From Jaltomata sinuosa (lineage: Eukaryota > Streptophyta > Magnoliopsida > Solanales > Solanaceae): 64,000 nt of DNA. A model generated the notes under the pieces. That model saw only the letters and a program-made list of their open reading frames with translations. It did no database searches and had not been told where the DNA came from. The translations under genes and the position numbers were made by a program. Shown in pieces: positions 9,831 to 22,363 of the stretch (positions are counted from its first letter, which is position 1; every line of letters begins with the position of its first letter). The DNA is taken from the NCBI GenBank assembly GCA_003996215.1, contig QJPP01000031.1, positions 124,001-188,000 on the forward strand. Reading direction: 5' to 3'.

Positions 9831-12800
9831 TTGTTACTAGTATGTTGAAAGTCTTATCTTTCGAAGTATATGCTTTGTTAGACCCCGTGCCTCCTTATCT
9901 TTTGTGACCCCTTATATAGCATGCAAATTCGAAGTATGTCCTGAATTGCTTTTAGAACCCTTTTGTATTTTTACTCCTGTTAGCGAGTCAGTCCTAGCCA
10001 AAAGGATCTACTAAAATTTCACTATCTCGGTCCTTTATAGAGTCACTTCAGCGGATTTAGTAGAGTTGGAGATGATAGATTTTGATGTTATTCTTTGCAT
10101 GGATTGGCTACATGCTTGTTTAGCTTCTGTTAATTTTTGTACTCGGGTTGTCAGTTTCAAGTTTCCAAATGAACCTGTCTTAGAATGGCAAGGTAGTCCC
10201 CCATCCTCAAAAGGTCGTTTCATATCTTATCTTAAGGCTATGAAGATGATTTCTAAGGGTTATGTTTATCATATAGTTCGGGTTGTGTACACGGAGTCCG
10301 AAACCCCATCCCTTCAATTTGTTCCCATTATGAATGAATTCCTAGAAGTGTTCCCCGAGGATTTACCTGGAGTCCCTCCCGAGCGGGAAATTGAATTTAG
10401 GATAGATCTTCTTCCAAATATGAATCCTATCTATATCCCTCCCTATAGAATGACCCCTGCAAAACTTAAAAAGTTAAAGGATCAGTTGAAGGATCTTCTT
10501 GATAAGGGTTTCATCAGGCCTAGCATATCTCCATGGGGTGCTCCAGTCTTATTCATGCAAAATAAAGATGGTTCCCTCAGAATATGTATTGACAACCACC
10601 AATTGGACAAGGTCACAATCAAGAATAAGTATCCCATTCCTAGAATTGATAACTTGTTCGATCAGCTTTAGGGTGCTAGTTTTTTCTCCAAGATCGACCT
10701 TAGATCCGGGTATCACCAGCTTCGTGTTAGAGAGTGTGATATTTCGAAGACAGCCTTCAGGACTTAGTATGGTAATTATGAATTTATTGTGATGTATTTT
10801 GGTCTAACGAATGCTCCTACAGCTTTTATGGATTTGATAAAATGCGTGTTCAGGCAGTAGCTAGATATGTTTGTGATTGTTTTCATATATGATATTCTTA
10901 TCTACTCTCAGAGTGAGGAGGAGCATGCGGACCATTTGAGATTTGTGTTACAGACTCTCAAGGACAGGCAGTTATTTGATAAGTATAGCAAGTGTGAGTT
11001 TTGGATGCAGTTTGTTGCTTTTCTAGGTCATATTGTGACTAAAGATGGTATTCGGGTTGATTCTCAAAAGATAGAGGCAGTAAAGAACTGTCCTAGACCC
11101 ACTTCCCTGTCTGATATTAGGAGCTTTTTGGATTTGGATGGTTACTACCAGAGGTTTGTGGAAGTATTTTCTTCCATTGCTGCCCCTTTGACCTGATTGA
11201 CTCAGAAGAAGGTAAAATTTCAATAGTCTGATTTGTGTGAGAAGAACTTTCAGGAATTGAAGACTAGATTGACCACAGCTCTAGTGTTAGCGCTACCCAA
11301 GGGCTTAGATAATTTCATTATGTATTGTGATGCTTCTAGGATTGGTTTGGGTTGTGTTTTGATGCAACATGGTAAAAAGATTGCTTATGCTTCGAGACAA
11401 CTTAAGACTCATGAGAAGAACTATCCTACTCATGATCTTGAGTTGGTAGTCGTGGTCTTTGCTTTGAAGATTTGGAGATATTACTTGTATGGGGTGCATG
11501 TGGATGTATTCACCGATCATAAGAGCCTTCAGTATGTGTTCACTCAGAAGGAATTGAATTTGTGACAAAGGAGATGGCTTGATCTTCTTAAGAATTATGA
11601 CATGAGTGTGCTTTACAATCCAGGTAAGGCCAATGTTGTGGCGGATGCACTTAGTAGATAGTCGATGGGTAGTGTTTCTTCAGTCAAAGAAGGAAAGAAA
11701 GAACTAGTTAAGGAGGTTCTTAGGCTAGCTCGGTTGGGAGTTCGCCTTATGGACTCAATAGAAGGTGGTGTTATTGTTCATAATGGTTCCGAATCATCCT
11801 TGGTAGTAGAAGTGAAGGCAAAGCAAGACAGTGATCCCATTTACTTCAGCTTAAGGGTGCAGTCCATCAGCAAAGGGTTGAGGTTTTCTCCCAAGGGGGA
11901 GATGGTGTACTTCGTTATCAGGGTCGATTATGTGTGCCAGATGTAGATAGGTTGCGCCAGCAAATTTTGACTGAGGTTCATAGTTCTAGATATTCCATCC
12001 ACCTCGGTGCCACCAAGATGTCTATTGGTGGAATGGTATAAACGGGGATATAGCCAGTTTTGTGGCTAAGTGTCCTAACTGTCAGCAAGTGAAGGTAGAG
12101 CACTAGCAACCTTTATCCATCATTTTAGATAGGGGTACTCAGTTTACCTTTCAAATTTGGAGATCTTTTAAGAGAGGTCTTGGTACTCCGGTGAAGCTTA
12201 GCACAACTTTTCTCCCTCAGAAAGATGGCCAGACAGAGCGTACTATTCAGACTTTGGAGGATATGTTGAGAGCTTGTGTGATTGATTTCAAAGGTAATTG
12301 AGATGATCACTTACCTCTTATCGAGTTTTCCTACAATAATAGCTTCACTCTAGCATCTAGATGGCTCTGTATGAGGCACTTTATGGTCAGAGGTGTAGAT
12401 CTCCTATTGGTGGTTTGAGGTAGGTGAGGTAGCTTTGATTGGCCCAGATTTGGTGCATGAGACCATGGAGAAAGTTCAACTTATTAGGGAGAGGTTGAAG
12501 ACCATTCAGAGTCGACAGAAATCATACGCGGATGTGAGGAGAAGGGAATTATAATTTGAAGTTTATGATTGGGTCTTTCAAAAAGTGTCACCCATGAAGG
12601 GTGTGATAAGATTTGGCAAGAAAGGGAAGCTTAGTCCCCATTTTTTAGGTCCTTATTGGATTCTGAGGAAGGTTGGTAAGGTTGCTTATGAGTTGGATTT
12701 TCCATCAGAATTGGAAGCGGTTCATCCAGTTTTCCATGTTTCCTTATTGAAGAAGTATGTTGGTGATCCAACCTTGATTGTTCCTTTGGAGGATGTAGGT

Positions 12801-12998
12801 GTGAAGGATAGTCTCACCTATGAAGAGGTCCCCATAGAAATCCTTGATCATCACATTCGGAGGTTAAAAAACAAAGAAGTCGCTTCGGGAAACGTTCTTT
12901 GAAGAAATTAGCTTGTTGAGGGAGTTACTTGGGAAGCGAAATTAGCCATGAAAGCCAACTACCCTCATCTCTTTCCTTCCGATTCCATTCCATCTTGA
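9831..12998 (+). pseudogene. pol of the first internal region
   Basis: The order is protease remnant, RT, RNase H, integrase and chromodomain, ending at TGA 12996-12998. In the RT active site the first Asp of the F-I-D-D box is a Tyr codon (TAT at 10888-10890), and TAG codons interrupt nearby (LFDQL then TAG at about 10669). RNase H is seen at 11310-11480 (FIMYCDASRIGLGCVLMQ). Integrase lacks about 225 bases at 12110/12111 relative to the sister copy, which removes the first catalytic Asp. The chromodomain region begins near 12815 (VPIEILDHHIRRL) and is interrupted. Confidence 0.88.
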
Positions 12999-13230
12999 GG
13001 TAATAGTTTCATCCTTTGTATATTCCTCCGATCCTATTCCATCAGTTACTCTCATGATCCTAGCATGCATTCATATTTTCGAAGTTGATTGAACCATGTT
13101 TTAAGTTGAAAAGTTCAGTTTTCATGTTTATTCCTTGATTTTCATGTTTTATTTCTGGTTGGTCTGTTTACTCTTCACTTTCCTTTGCTTAGTCTTCATT
13201 CGAGGATAAATTATTCCACGGGGGAGATAT

Positions 13231-15237
13231 TGTAACAACCCGAAAATCGATCTAGCTTTTAAACTCAGAAAACTTGCTAAAATTTTAAACTCCCAGGGAT
13301 CACGAGCCGTGGAAAGTTCCACGAGTCGTGGAAAGGACTCGTGATTCTAGCCCTGCAAACCACCCTCAGGTCTAAGAACTATGGGTCAGTCTAACGGTTC
13401 GTGGAAGCCTCCATGGGTCATGGAACCAACCCGTGGAACTCAGACAGAGAGTAGTCATTTTCCCTGAAACCACGAATTGGTTTCATGATCTGTAGATGTT
13501 TCTACAGGTCGTCCTGTTGAGTTGTAGGAACTCATGTGAATCCTAAAACTTTGGCTCAGGAACCACGACTCCAGTCCATGAGCCTTGGTTTGTTCTACGG
13601 TCCGTGGAAGGGACCTGTGGAACCTGAAGGCGAGTTTTAAATCAGCTTTTTCTTAATTAAGTCCCAAGGGTATTTTAGCTATTACCCACCCTTTTAACTC
13701 CTAAGTGAGGTCATTTTGACCATTTTTATCATGAATTCTAAACCTATTAGCCTAAGTCCCTCCTCATTACCTCATTCATCTCCCAAAAATGAAAAGAACT
13801 CTCTCAAGCTCAAGGTCTCAAGCTGCAAGTCCAAGTCTCCTAATCTTTTCAATTCGATGTGGGTTAAATCCAATCAAGGTATGTGGGTATTCAACAATAG
13901 GTTCCTTTCACCCTTGTGCCAAAAACCCTTTCAATTTGTGATTTCATAAACTTTAAAATTAGGGTTCTTACCCAATTCTTATGGGTGTTGCTATAAATTA
14001 CCTTCTCATGATTTTATTATGAACTTTCATTAAATTGCATGATTTTGCATGGGTTTTTACATATGAGTTTCTATTTCATGAGTTGAAGGTCAATTATGGT
14101 AAATTCTACATGCATTAATTGATTTAAGCAAATTGGGGAAAATGATAGTATGAATTCATGAATTTCAAGCAAGTACATGCCTTGTTCCTATGTTTTATGA
14201 AAGTATATGTTATTATGAAATTGAACTAAGGCCATATAAGTTTTCAAGTTATGAACTATTATGCAATGCAAGACACCCGATGTGCCATCAATGCTCAAGA
14301 ATCATTTTCTAAACCAAGATTCGTGAGTAGTATCAAGATCTGGGGTATGAACATGTTTATAAACAATCTTGACATCTAGATATGTCACATGAATGTAAGC
14401 CTTATGTTATATATTTTGGGAGTAGTATTTAGCACCGAGCGATGAGGGTTCTAGATAACCCAAGTCCAAAACTATGTTGCAATCGTAGGTTGCCCTCCGT
14501 GGCTTATGACAGGATTCTTATAAACATGGTTCTAACTTTGGCCAGTTAGGACAACCTTTTTCAGTATGGGTGCATGACACTGGACTCCATGTAGCTCAAC
14601 ATGGTCTATGTCGATTAAGAGAAACTCCCACATGATTATTTTCAAGCTATGAAGTTATATGATATCATACTTTGACCTTTAACCGTACTTCATGTTTTAT
14701 TTCTTATATCTTGATAATCCTCTTATGTTATTTCTTTATGAAAAGGTTCACCTTAAGCATGTTTTAATTATGTTTTATCTTGATCATGCATCTCTCACAT
14801 ACTTGGTACATCCTATAGTACTGACGCATATCTTGCGCTTCATCCTTTGATGATGTAGATTCAGATGTCCCTTCTCATACCCATGGCTAGAGCTTCCAGG
14901 CCACTCTCTGTCAGTTGTTGGTGAGTCTTCTTAGGTCAAAGACTAGTTATGTTCTTAGTCTGTGCTAGTTACTTTTTTTTGTACTTTGAGTTAGCTAGGG
15001 TCTTCTCCTAGCAACTCATTATGTCATGTATAGAGGCTTTTCAGACGTAGAAGATATTTGGGTCTTCTTCGAATCATGTTCTCTAATTTTATCTTATGGA
15101 TTGAGTTATCTAATTTGTATTATGCTTTTGCTATGATTAATTGTTTTACCAGTGTTATGTTATGACCAAGGGTTAATCTGGGGTACTTGTGTCTCACATC
15201 CCATGTTACGCTTAGGGGGTAGCCTCAGGGTGTGACA
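13231..15237 (+). repeat. middle (shared) LTR of the tandem array
   Basis: It begins TGTAACAACCC and ends GGGTGTGACA, and is 2007 bases long. It is preceded by the polypurine tract ACGGGGGAGATAT and followed by a primer site, so it works both as the 3' LTR of the first unit and the 5' LTR of the second. The palindrome zone is at about 13295-13625. Confidence 0.92.
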
Positions 15238-15241
15238 AATT

Positions 15242-15253
15242 TGTTATCAGGGC
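15242..15253 (+). other. decayed primer binding site, second internal region
   Basis: TGTTATCAGGGC stands where TGGTATCAGAGC is expected after the middle LTR. Two substitutions would weaken pairing with initiator tRNA-Met. Confidence 0.65.
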
Positions 15254-15445
15254 CTCAGGTTCAAGAGTCCTAGGATGTCTGAAAGCCACATCGAGTAGAG
15301 TCTCTTTCATGTGTGTGAAGCATGCCACACATATGAGAGGGAAGCTATGAGGTCTCTTAGAAAACTTCACTTCTTTCATGATCATATCGTGTGATAGAGA
15401 TTAACTCTAATATTCCTCTAATCCTTACCTTGTGCATTTCAAACT

Positions 15446-16745
15446 ATGCCTCGACGTGTTATGCCTCACCGAGCCGCTAGGAATGCCGCTCCTCCAGTTT
15501 TGACCTTCGAGGTCACGAATGAGGAGTTTAGGAATGCCATTCATTTTCTAGACCAGATCTTGGCCTCTCAAGCCAATCAACAGGATCTTTCCCCCGTCCA
15601 CCCTCAAGGTGGGGTAGCAGCCTGAGTTTGTTATTTTGTCTGTATGAACCCGGTAGAGTTTTGGGGTTCGAAAGTAAATGAGGATCCACTAAATTTTATT
15701 GATGAAGTGAAGAAAATCTTTGATGTAATCCAAATGGTTGGGGTTGATTGTGTTGAGTTAGCATCCTATCAACTAAAGGATGTGGCTCATATCTGGTTCA
15801 CGCAATGGAAGGAAACTAGAGCTAGGGACGAGGTCCCTATGACTTGGGAGTGTTTCAAGAGAGCCTTCCTCGACTGGTTCTTTCCCCGAGAGTTGAGGCA
15901 AGCAAAGATTGAGGAGTTTATGAACTTGAGACATGGATCTATGACTATTCAGGAGTATAGTTTAAAGTTTACTCAGTTGTCTAGGTATGCCCCCTCTATG
16001 GTAGCGGACCCGCATGATCAGATGAGCAATTTTATCTATGGGGATTCAAATTTGGTGAAAAAGGAGTGTAGGTATGCTATGCTATTGAGTGATATGAACA
16101 TTTCAAGACTCATGACCCATGCTCACCAGATCGAGGGAAACAGGCTTAGGGAGATGGCTAGGGAGAACAAGAGGGATAGATCTGAGGGATCAGGTTTTGG
16201 TCATCAGAGGTCCGGTGGCAGACATCGCTCCTCGTTCCAAAAAAAGTCATCAGGACCCGTTCATTTTTGGTCATCAGAGGTTCGGTGGCGTACATCGCTC
16301 CTCGTTCCAGAAGAAGTTATCAGGACCCATTCATTCTTCTACTAGTTCTCCTACCCAAGCCAGAGGCCCCTTCATGATCATACTGATAGAGGTTCTAGTT
16401 CCTATTCACAGTCTCAGGGGAGTGTTGCTAAGGGATCTTCCCACCCCATTTGCAGCAAGTGTGGGAAGACTTACCCGGGAGAGTGTCGTTTGGGCACGGG
16501 TCCATGCTTTGGGTGTGGACATGTTGGAAACATGATTAGAGACTGCCCTTCAGCGAAGAAGTAGCAGGGAGGTAGTAGGACTCAGTCTGCTCTAGCAGCC
16601 CCAAGAGGTCGACCAGCCCAACGGGGCACAGCTTCTAGTTCTGGTGGTCAGCGCCAGAACCGCCTTTATGCTATGTCCTTTCATCAGGAGCAGGAGGGTT
16701 CCCCAGATGTTGTTACTGGTATGTTGAAAGTCCTCTTTTGATGTG
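15446..16745 (+). pseudogene. gag of the second internal region
   Basis: It starts MPRRVMPHRAARNAAPP and is stopped by a TGA near 15623, but the frame is then open from 15644 to 16345 through the capsid part (DPLNFIDEVKKIFDVIQ, MTIQEYSLKFTQLSRY). A 70-base tandem duplication at 16194-16333 shifts the frame. The double knuckle follows in another frame (CSKCGKTYPGEC..., then CFGCGHVGNMIRDC). There a Tyr and an Asn replace the metal-binding His residues, so zinc binding is doubtful. Confidence 0.87.
16194..16333 (+). repeat. 70-bp direct tandem duplication within gag
   Basis: The unit TTTTGGTCATCAGAGG...TCAGGACCC occurs twice with a period of 70 bases (TCATCAGAGG at 16201 and 16271). The sister copy has a single unit near 9384-9455. 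Seventy is not a multiple of three, so the second unit throws gag out of frame. Confidence 0.9.
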
Positions 16746-19700
16746 TATGTTTTGTTGGACCCCGGTGCCTCCTTATCTTTTGTGACCCCTTATATAGCAT
16801 AAAATTTGAAGTATGTCCTGAATTGCTTTTAGAACCATTTTATGTTTCTACTCCTGTTGGCGAGTCAATCCTAGCCAAAAGGATCTACTAAAATTGCCCT
16901 ATCTCGGTCCTTCATAGAATCACTTCAGCGGATTTAGTAGAGTTGGGATGATATATTTTGATGTTATTCTTGGCATGGATTGGCTACATGCTTGTTATGC
17001 TTCAATTGATTGTCGTACTTGAGTGGTCAGTTTCAAGTTTCCCAATGAACCCGTCTTAGAATGGCAATGTAGTCCCCCATCCTCGAAAGGTCATTTCATA
17101 TCTTATCTTAAGGCTAAAAAGATGATTTCTAAGGGTAATGTTTATCATATAGATTGGGTTGTGGACATGGAGTCTGGAACCCCATCCCTTTAGTTTGTGC
17201 CCATTGTGAATGAATTCCTATAAGTGTTCCCCGAGGATTTACCTGGAGTCCCTCCCGAGCAGGAAATCAACTTTGGGATAAATCTTCTTCCAAATATGAA
17301 TCCTATCTTTATCCCTCCCAATAGAATGGCCCCTGCAGAACTTAAGGAGTTAAAGGATCATTTGAAGGATCTTCTTGATAAGGGTTTCATCAGGCCTAGC
17401 ATTTCTCCATAGGGTGCTCCAGTCTTATTAGTGCGTAAGAAAGATGGTTCCCTCAGAATCTATATTGACTACCACCAATTGAACAAGGTCACAATAAAGA
17501 ATAAGTATCCCATTCCTAGGATTGATAACTTGTTCGATCATCTTCAGGGTGCTAGTTTCTTCTCCAAGATCGACCTTAGATCTGGGTATCACCAGCTTTG
17601 TGTTAGAGAGTGTGATATTCCGAAGACAGCCTTCGGGACTCGGTATGGTCATTATGAATTTATGTGATGTCTTTTGGTCTAACGAATGCTCCTACAACTT
17701 TTATGGATTTGATGAACCGTGTGTTCAGGCAGTAGCTAGATATGTTTGTGATTGTTTTCATTGATGATATTCTTATCTACTCTCAGAGTGAGGAGGAGCA
17801 TGCAGACCATTTGAGAGTTTTGTTACAGACTCTCAAGGACCGACAGTTATTTGCTAAGTTTAGCAAGTGTAAGTTTTGGATGCAGTCTATTACTTTTCTG
17901 GGTCATATTGTGACTAAAGATGGTATTCGGGTTGATTCTCAAAAGATAGAGGCAGTAAAGAACTGGCCTAGACCCACTTCCCCGTCTGATATTAGGAGCT
18001 TTTGGGTTTGGCTGGTTACTACCGGAGGTTTGTGGAAGGATTTTCTTTCATTGCTGTCCCTTTGACTCGATTGACTCAGAAGAAGGTAAATTTTTTGTGG
18101 TCTGATTTGTGTGAGAAGAACTTTCAGGAATTGAAGACTAGATTGACCACAGCTCCAGTGTTAGCTCTACCTGAGGGCCCAGGTGATTTTTTTGTGTATT
18201 GTGATACTTCTAGGATTGGTTTGGGTTGTGTTTTGATGCAACATGGTAAAGTGATTGATTATGCTTCGAGATATCTTAAGACTCATTAGAAGAACTATCC
18301 TACTCATGATCTTGAGTTGGCAGCCGTGGTCTTTGCTTTGAAGATTTGGATACATTACTTGTATGGGGTGCATGTGGATGTATTCACCGATCATAAGAGC
18401 CTTCAGTATGTGTACACTCAGAAGGAATTGAATTTGCGACAAAGGAGATGGCTTGAGCTCCTTAAGGAATATGACATGAGTGTTCTTTACCATCTGGGTA
18501 AGGCCAATGTTGTGGCGGATGCACTTAGTAGATTGTCGATGGGTAGTGTGTCAGGAAAGAAGGAACTAGTTAAGGAGGTTTGTAGGCTAGCTTGGTTGGG
18601 AGTTCTCCTATGGACTCAACAGAAAGTGGTGTTATTGTTCAGAATGGTTCTGAATCATTCTTGGTAGCAGAAGTGAAGGCAAAGCAAGACAGTGATCCCA
18701 CTTTACTTCAGCTTAAGGGTGCAGTCCATCAGTAAAGGGTTGAGGTTTTCTCACAAGAGGGAGATGGTGTACTTCGTTATCAGGGTAAACTACGTGTGCC
18801 AGATATAAATGGGTTGCGCCAGCAAATTTTGACTGAGGTTCATAGTTCTAGACATTCTGTCCACCCCGGTGCCACAAAGATGTACCGTAATCTATGGGAA
18901 GTCTATTGGTGGAATGGTATGAAGAGGGACATAGCCATTTTTATGGATAAGTGTCCCAACTACCATCAAGTTAAGGTAGATCACCAGCGACCGGGTGGAA
19001 TGATTCAGGATACTGACCTTCCCACTTGGAAATGGGAAGCGATCAATATGGACTTCATTACAGGTTTGCCTCGTACTCGAAGGCAACATGATTCGATTTG
19101 GGTGATTGTCGATCGGATGACTAAATCATCCCATTTCTTGGCTGTTAAGACTACAGATTCATCAAACGATTATGCCAGACACTATATCCTAGAGATAGTT
19201 CGATTGCATGGTGTCCATTTGTCCATCATTTCAGATAGGGGTACTTAGTTTACCTCTCAGTTTTGGAGATCATTTCAAAGAAGTCTTGGTACTCATATGA
19301 AGCTTAGCACAGCTTTTCACACTCAGCCAGATGGCCAGGAAGAGCATACCATTCATACTTTGGAGGATATGTTGAGAGCTTGTGTGATTGATTTCAAAGG
19401 TAATTGGGATGATCACTTACCTCTTATCGAGTTTTCCTACAACAACAGCTTTCACTCTACCATCTAGATGGCTCTGTATGAGGCACTTTATGGTCAGAGG
19501 TGTAGATCTTCTATTGGTTGGTTTGAGGTAGGTGAGGCCGCTTTGATTGGCCCAGATTCGGTGCATGAGACCATGGAGAAAGTTCAGCTTATTAGGGAGA
19601 GATTGAACACCGCTCAGATTCGACAGAAATCATACGTGAATGTGAGGAGAAGGAAATTAGAATTTGAAGTTGATGATTGGGTCTTTCAAAAGGTGTCACC

Positions 19701-20106
19701 CATGAAGGGTGTGATGAGATTTGGAAAGAAAAGGAATCTTAGTCCCCATTTTATAGGTCCTTATCGGCTTCTGAGGAAGGTTGGTAAGGTTTCTTATGAG
19801 TTGGATTTGCCATCAGAATTGGAAACAGTTCATCCAGTTTTCCATGTTTCTTTATTGAAGAAGTGTGTTGGTGATTCGACCTTGATTATTCCTTTGGAGT
19901 ATGTAGGTTTGAAGGATAGTCTCACCTATAAGGAGGTCCCCGTAGAAATCCTTGATCATCAGATTCGGAAGTTGAGAAATAAAGAAGTCAATTCGGTACA
20001 AGTTCTTTGGAGAAATCAGCATGTTGAAGGAGCTACTTGGGAAGCAGAATCAGCCATGAAATCCAAGTACCCTCATCTCTTTCCTTCCGATTCTGTTCCA
20101 GCTTGA
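16746..20106 (+). pseudogene. pol of the second internal region
   Basis: Protease is near 16755-16800, RT at 17224-18065, RNase H at 18180-18540, integrase at 18820-19450 and the chromodomain near 19935-20080, with the end at TGA 20104-20106. The RT catalytic pair Asp-Asp is intact (FIDDILIYSQ, GAT-GAT at 17763-17768). Integrase keeps the first Asp (INMDFITGLP), the second (ISDRGT) and the Glu of GQEEHT. Many TAG stops (such as 17221, 17410 and 17734) and frame changes near 18000 and 18288 disable it. It is the better preserved of the two pol regions in the array. Confidence 0.9.
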
Positions 20107-20337
20107 GGTAATAGTTTCATCCTTAGTATGTTCCTCCGATCCTATTCCATCAGTTACTCTCATGATCCAAGCATGCATTCATGTTTTCAAAGTTTATTTA
20201 ACCATGTTTTAAGTTGAAAGTTCAATTTTCATGTTTATTCCTTGATTTCCATGTTTTGTTGCTGGTTGGACTATTTTCTCTTCAGTTTTCTTTGCTTTGT
20301 CTTCATTCGAGGATGAATGATCCCAAGGGGCAGATAT

Positions 20338-22363
20338 TGTAACACCTCGAAAATTGATCCAGCTCTTAAACTCAGAAACTTGTTGAAATTTTAAACTCCC
20401 AGGGATCACGAGTCAAGTCCACAAGCCGTGGAAAATTCCACGAATCGTGGAAAGGACTCGTGATTCTAGCCCTGTAGACCACCCTCAGGTCTGAGAACTA
20501 CGGGTTAGTCTCACGATTTGTGGAAGCCTTCATGGGTCATGGAACCAACCCATGGAACTCAGACAGAGAGTAGTCATTTTCCTTGAAATAACTAATTGGT
20601 TCCATGACTCGTAGAAGTTTCTATGGGTCATCCTGTTGAGTCGTAGGAACTCATCTGCAGCCTGAAACTTTGGCTCAGGAACCACAACTCTAGCCCATAA
20701 GCCATAGTTAGTTCTACGGTCCATGGAAGGGACCCGTGGAACCTGAAATTGAGTTTTAAATTAGCTTTTTCTTAATTAAGTCCCAAGGGTATTTCAGCCA
20801 TTACCCACCATTTTAACTCCTATGTGAGGTCGTTTTGACAATTTTTAGCATGAATTCTAAATCTATTAGCCTAAGTCCCTCCTCATTACCTCATTCATCT
20901 CCTAAAAAGGAAAAGAACTCTCTCAAGCTCAAGGTCTAAAGATCCAAGTCCAAGTCTCCTAATCTTTTCAATTTCAAGTGGGTTAACTCCAATCAAGTTA
21001 TGTGAGTATTCAACAATGGGTTCCTTTCACCCTTGTTCCCAAAACCCCAAATTTCAATTTGTGATTTCATGAACTTTCAAATTAGGGTTGTTACCCAATT
21101 CTGATGGGTTTTGCTATAAATTACCTTCTCATGATTTTATTATGAACTTTCATTAAATTGCATGATTTTGCATAGGTTTTTACATATGAGTTCCTATTTC
21201 ATGAGTTGAAGGTCAATTATGGTTAATCCTACATACAAGAATTGATTTAAGCAAATTGGGGAAAATGATAGTATGATTTCATGAATTTCAAGCAAGTGCA
21301 TGCCTTGTTCCTATGTTTTATGAAAGTATATGTTATTATGAGAAATTGAACTAAGGTCATGCAAGTTTTCAAGTTATGAACTATTATGCAATGCAAGACA
21401 CCGGATGTGCCATCAATGCTCATGAATCATTTTCTAGACCAAGATTTGTGAGTAGTATGAAGATCCGGGGTATGAACATATTTATGAACAAGCTTGACAT
21501 CTAGATATGTCACATGAATGTGAGCCTTATGTTATATGTTTTGGGAGTAGTTTTTAGCACCGAGCAATTAGGGTTATAGATAACCCAAGTCCAAAACTAC
21601 GTTGCCACTGTAGGTTGCCCTCCGTGGCTTATGACAGGATCCTTATGAACATAATTCTAACTTTGGCCAGTTAGGACAACCTTTTTCATTGTGGGTGCAT
21701 GATACTGAACTCCATGTAGCTCAGCATGGTTTATGTTGATTCATAGAAACTCCCACATGATTATTTTCAAGCTATGAAGTTATATGATATCATACTTTGA
21801 ACTTTAACCGTACTTCATGTTTTATGTCTTATATCTTAATAATACTCTTATGTTATTTCTTTATGAAAAGGTTCACCTTAAGCATGTTTTAAGTATGTTT
21901 TTATCATGATCATGCATCTCTCACATACTCGGTACATCCTATAGTACTGACGCATATCTTGCGTTGCATCCTTTGATGATGCAGATTCAGGTGTCCCTTC
22001 TCAGACCCGTGGCTAGAGCTTCCAGGCCACTCTCTGTCAGTTGTTGGTGAGTCCTCTTAGGTCGAGGACTAGTTTTGTTCTTAGTCTGTGTTAGTTACTT
22101 ATTTTCATACTTTGAGTTAGCTAGGATCTTGTCCTAGAAACTCTTTATGTCATGTACAGAGGCTTTTCAGACATAGACGATATTCGGTTCTTCTTCGAAT
22201 CATGTTCTCTAATTTTATCTTATGGATTGAGTTATCTAATTGGTATTATTCTTTCGCTATGTTTAATTATTTTACCTGAGTTATGCTATGACCAAGGGTT
22301 AATATGGGGCACTTGTGTCCTGCATCCCGTCTTACGCCTAGGGTGTAGCCTCGGGGCATGACA
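20338..22363 (+). repeat. right LTR of the tandem array
   Basis: It begins TGTAACACCTCG and ends GGGGCATGACA, and is 2026 bases long. The purine tract before it is interrupted (AAGGGGCAGATAT). The palindrome zone is at about 20400-20740. Confidence 0.92.

Larger units (their letters stand above)
6404..22363 (+). mobile_element. tandem Tekay chromovirus array: LTR-internal-LTR-internal-LTR
   Basis: Three LTRs of one family (6404-8427, 13231-15237, 20338-22363) alternate with two internal regions (8428-13230 and 15238-20337), all on the plus strand. Neighbouring copies share the middle LTR, so this is not two separate insertions. The likely origin is unequal recombination between LTRs of sister copies. 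The flanking five bases are ACTGT on the left and GTTGT on the right, matching in three positions, which is an eroded or doubtful target duplication. The two internal regions differ by about 300 bases, mostly a 225-base integrase deletion in the first and a 70-base duplication in the second. Confidence 0.9.
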
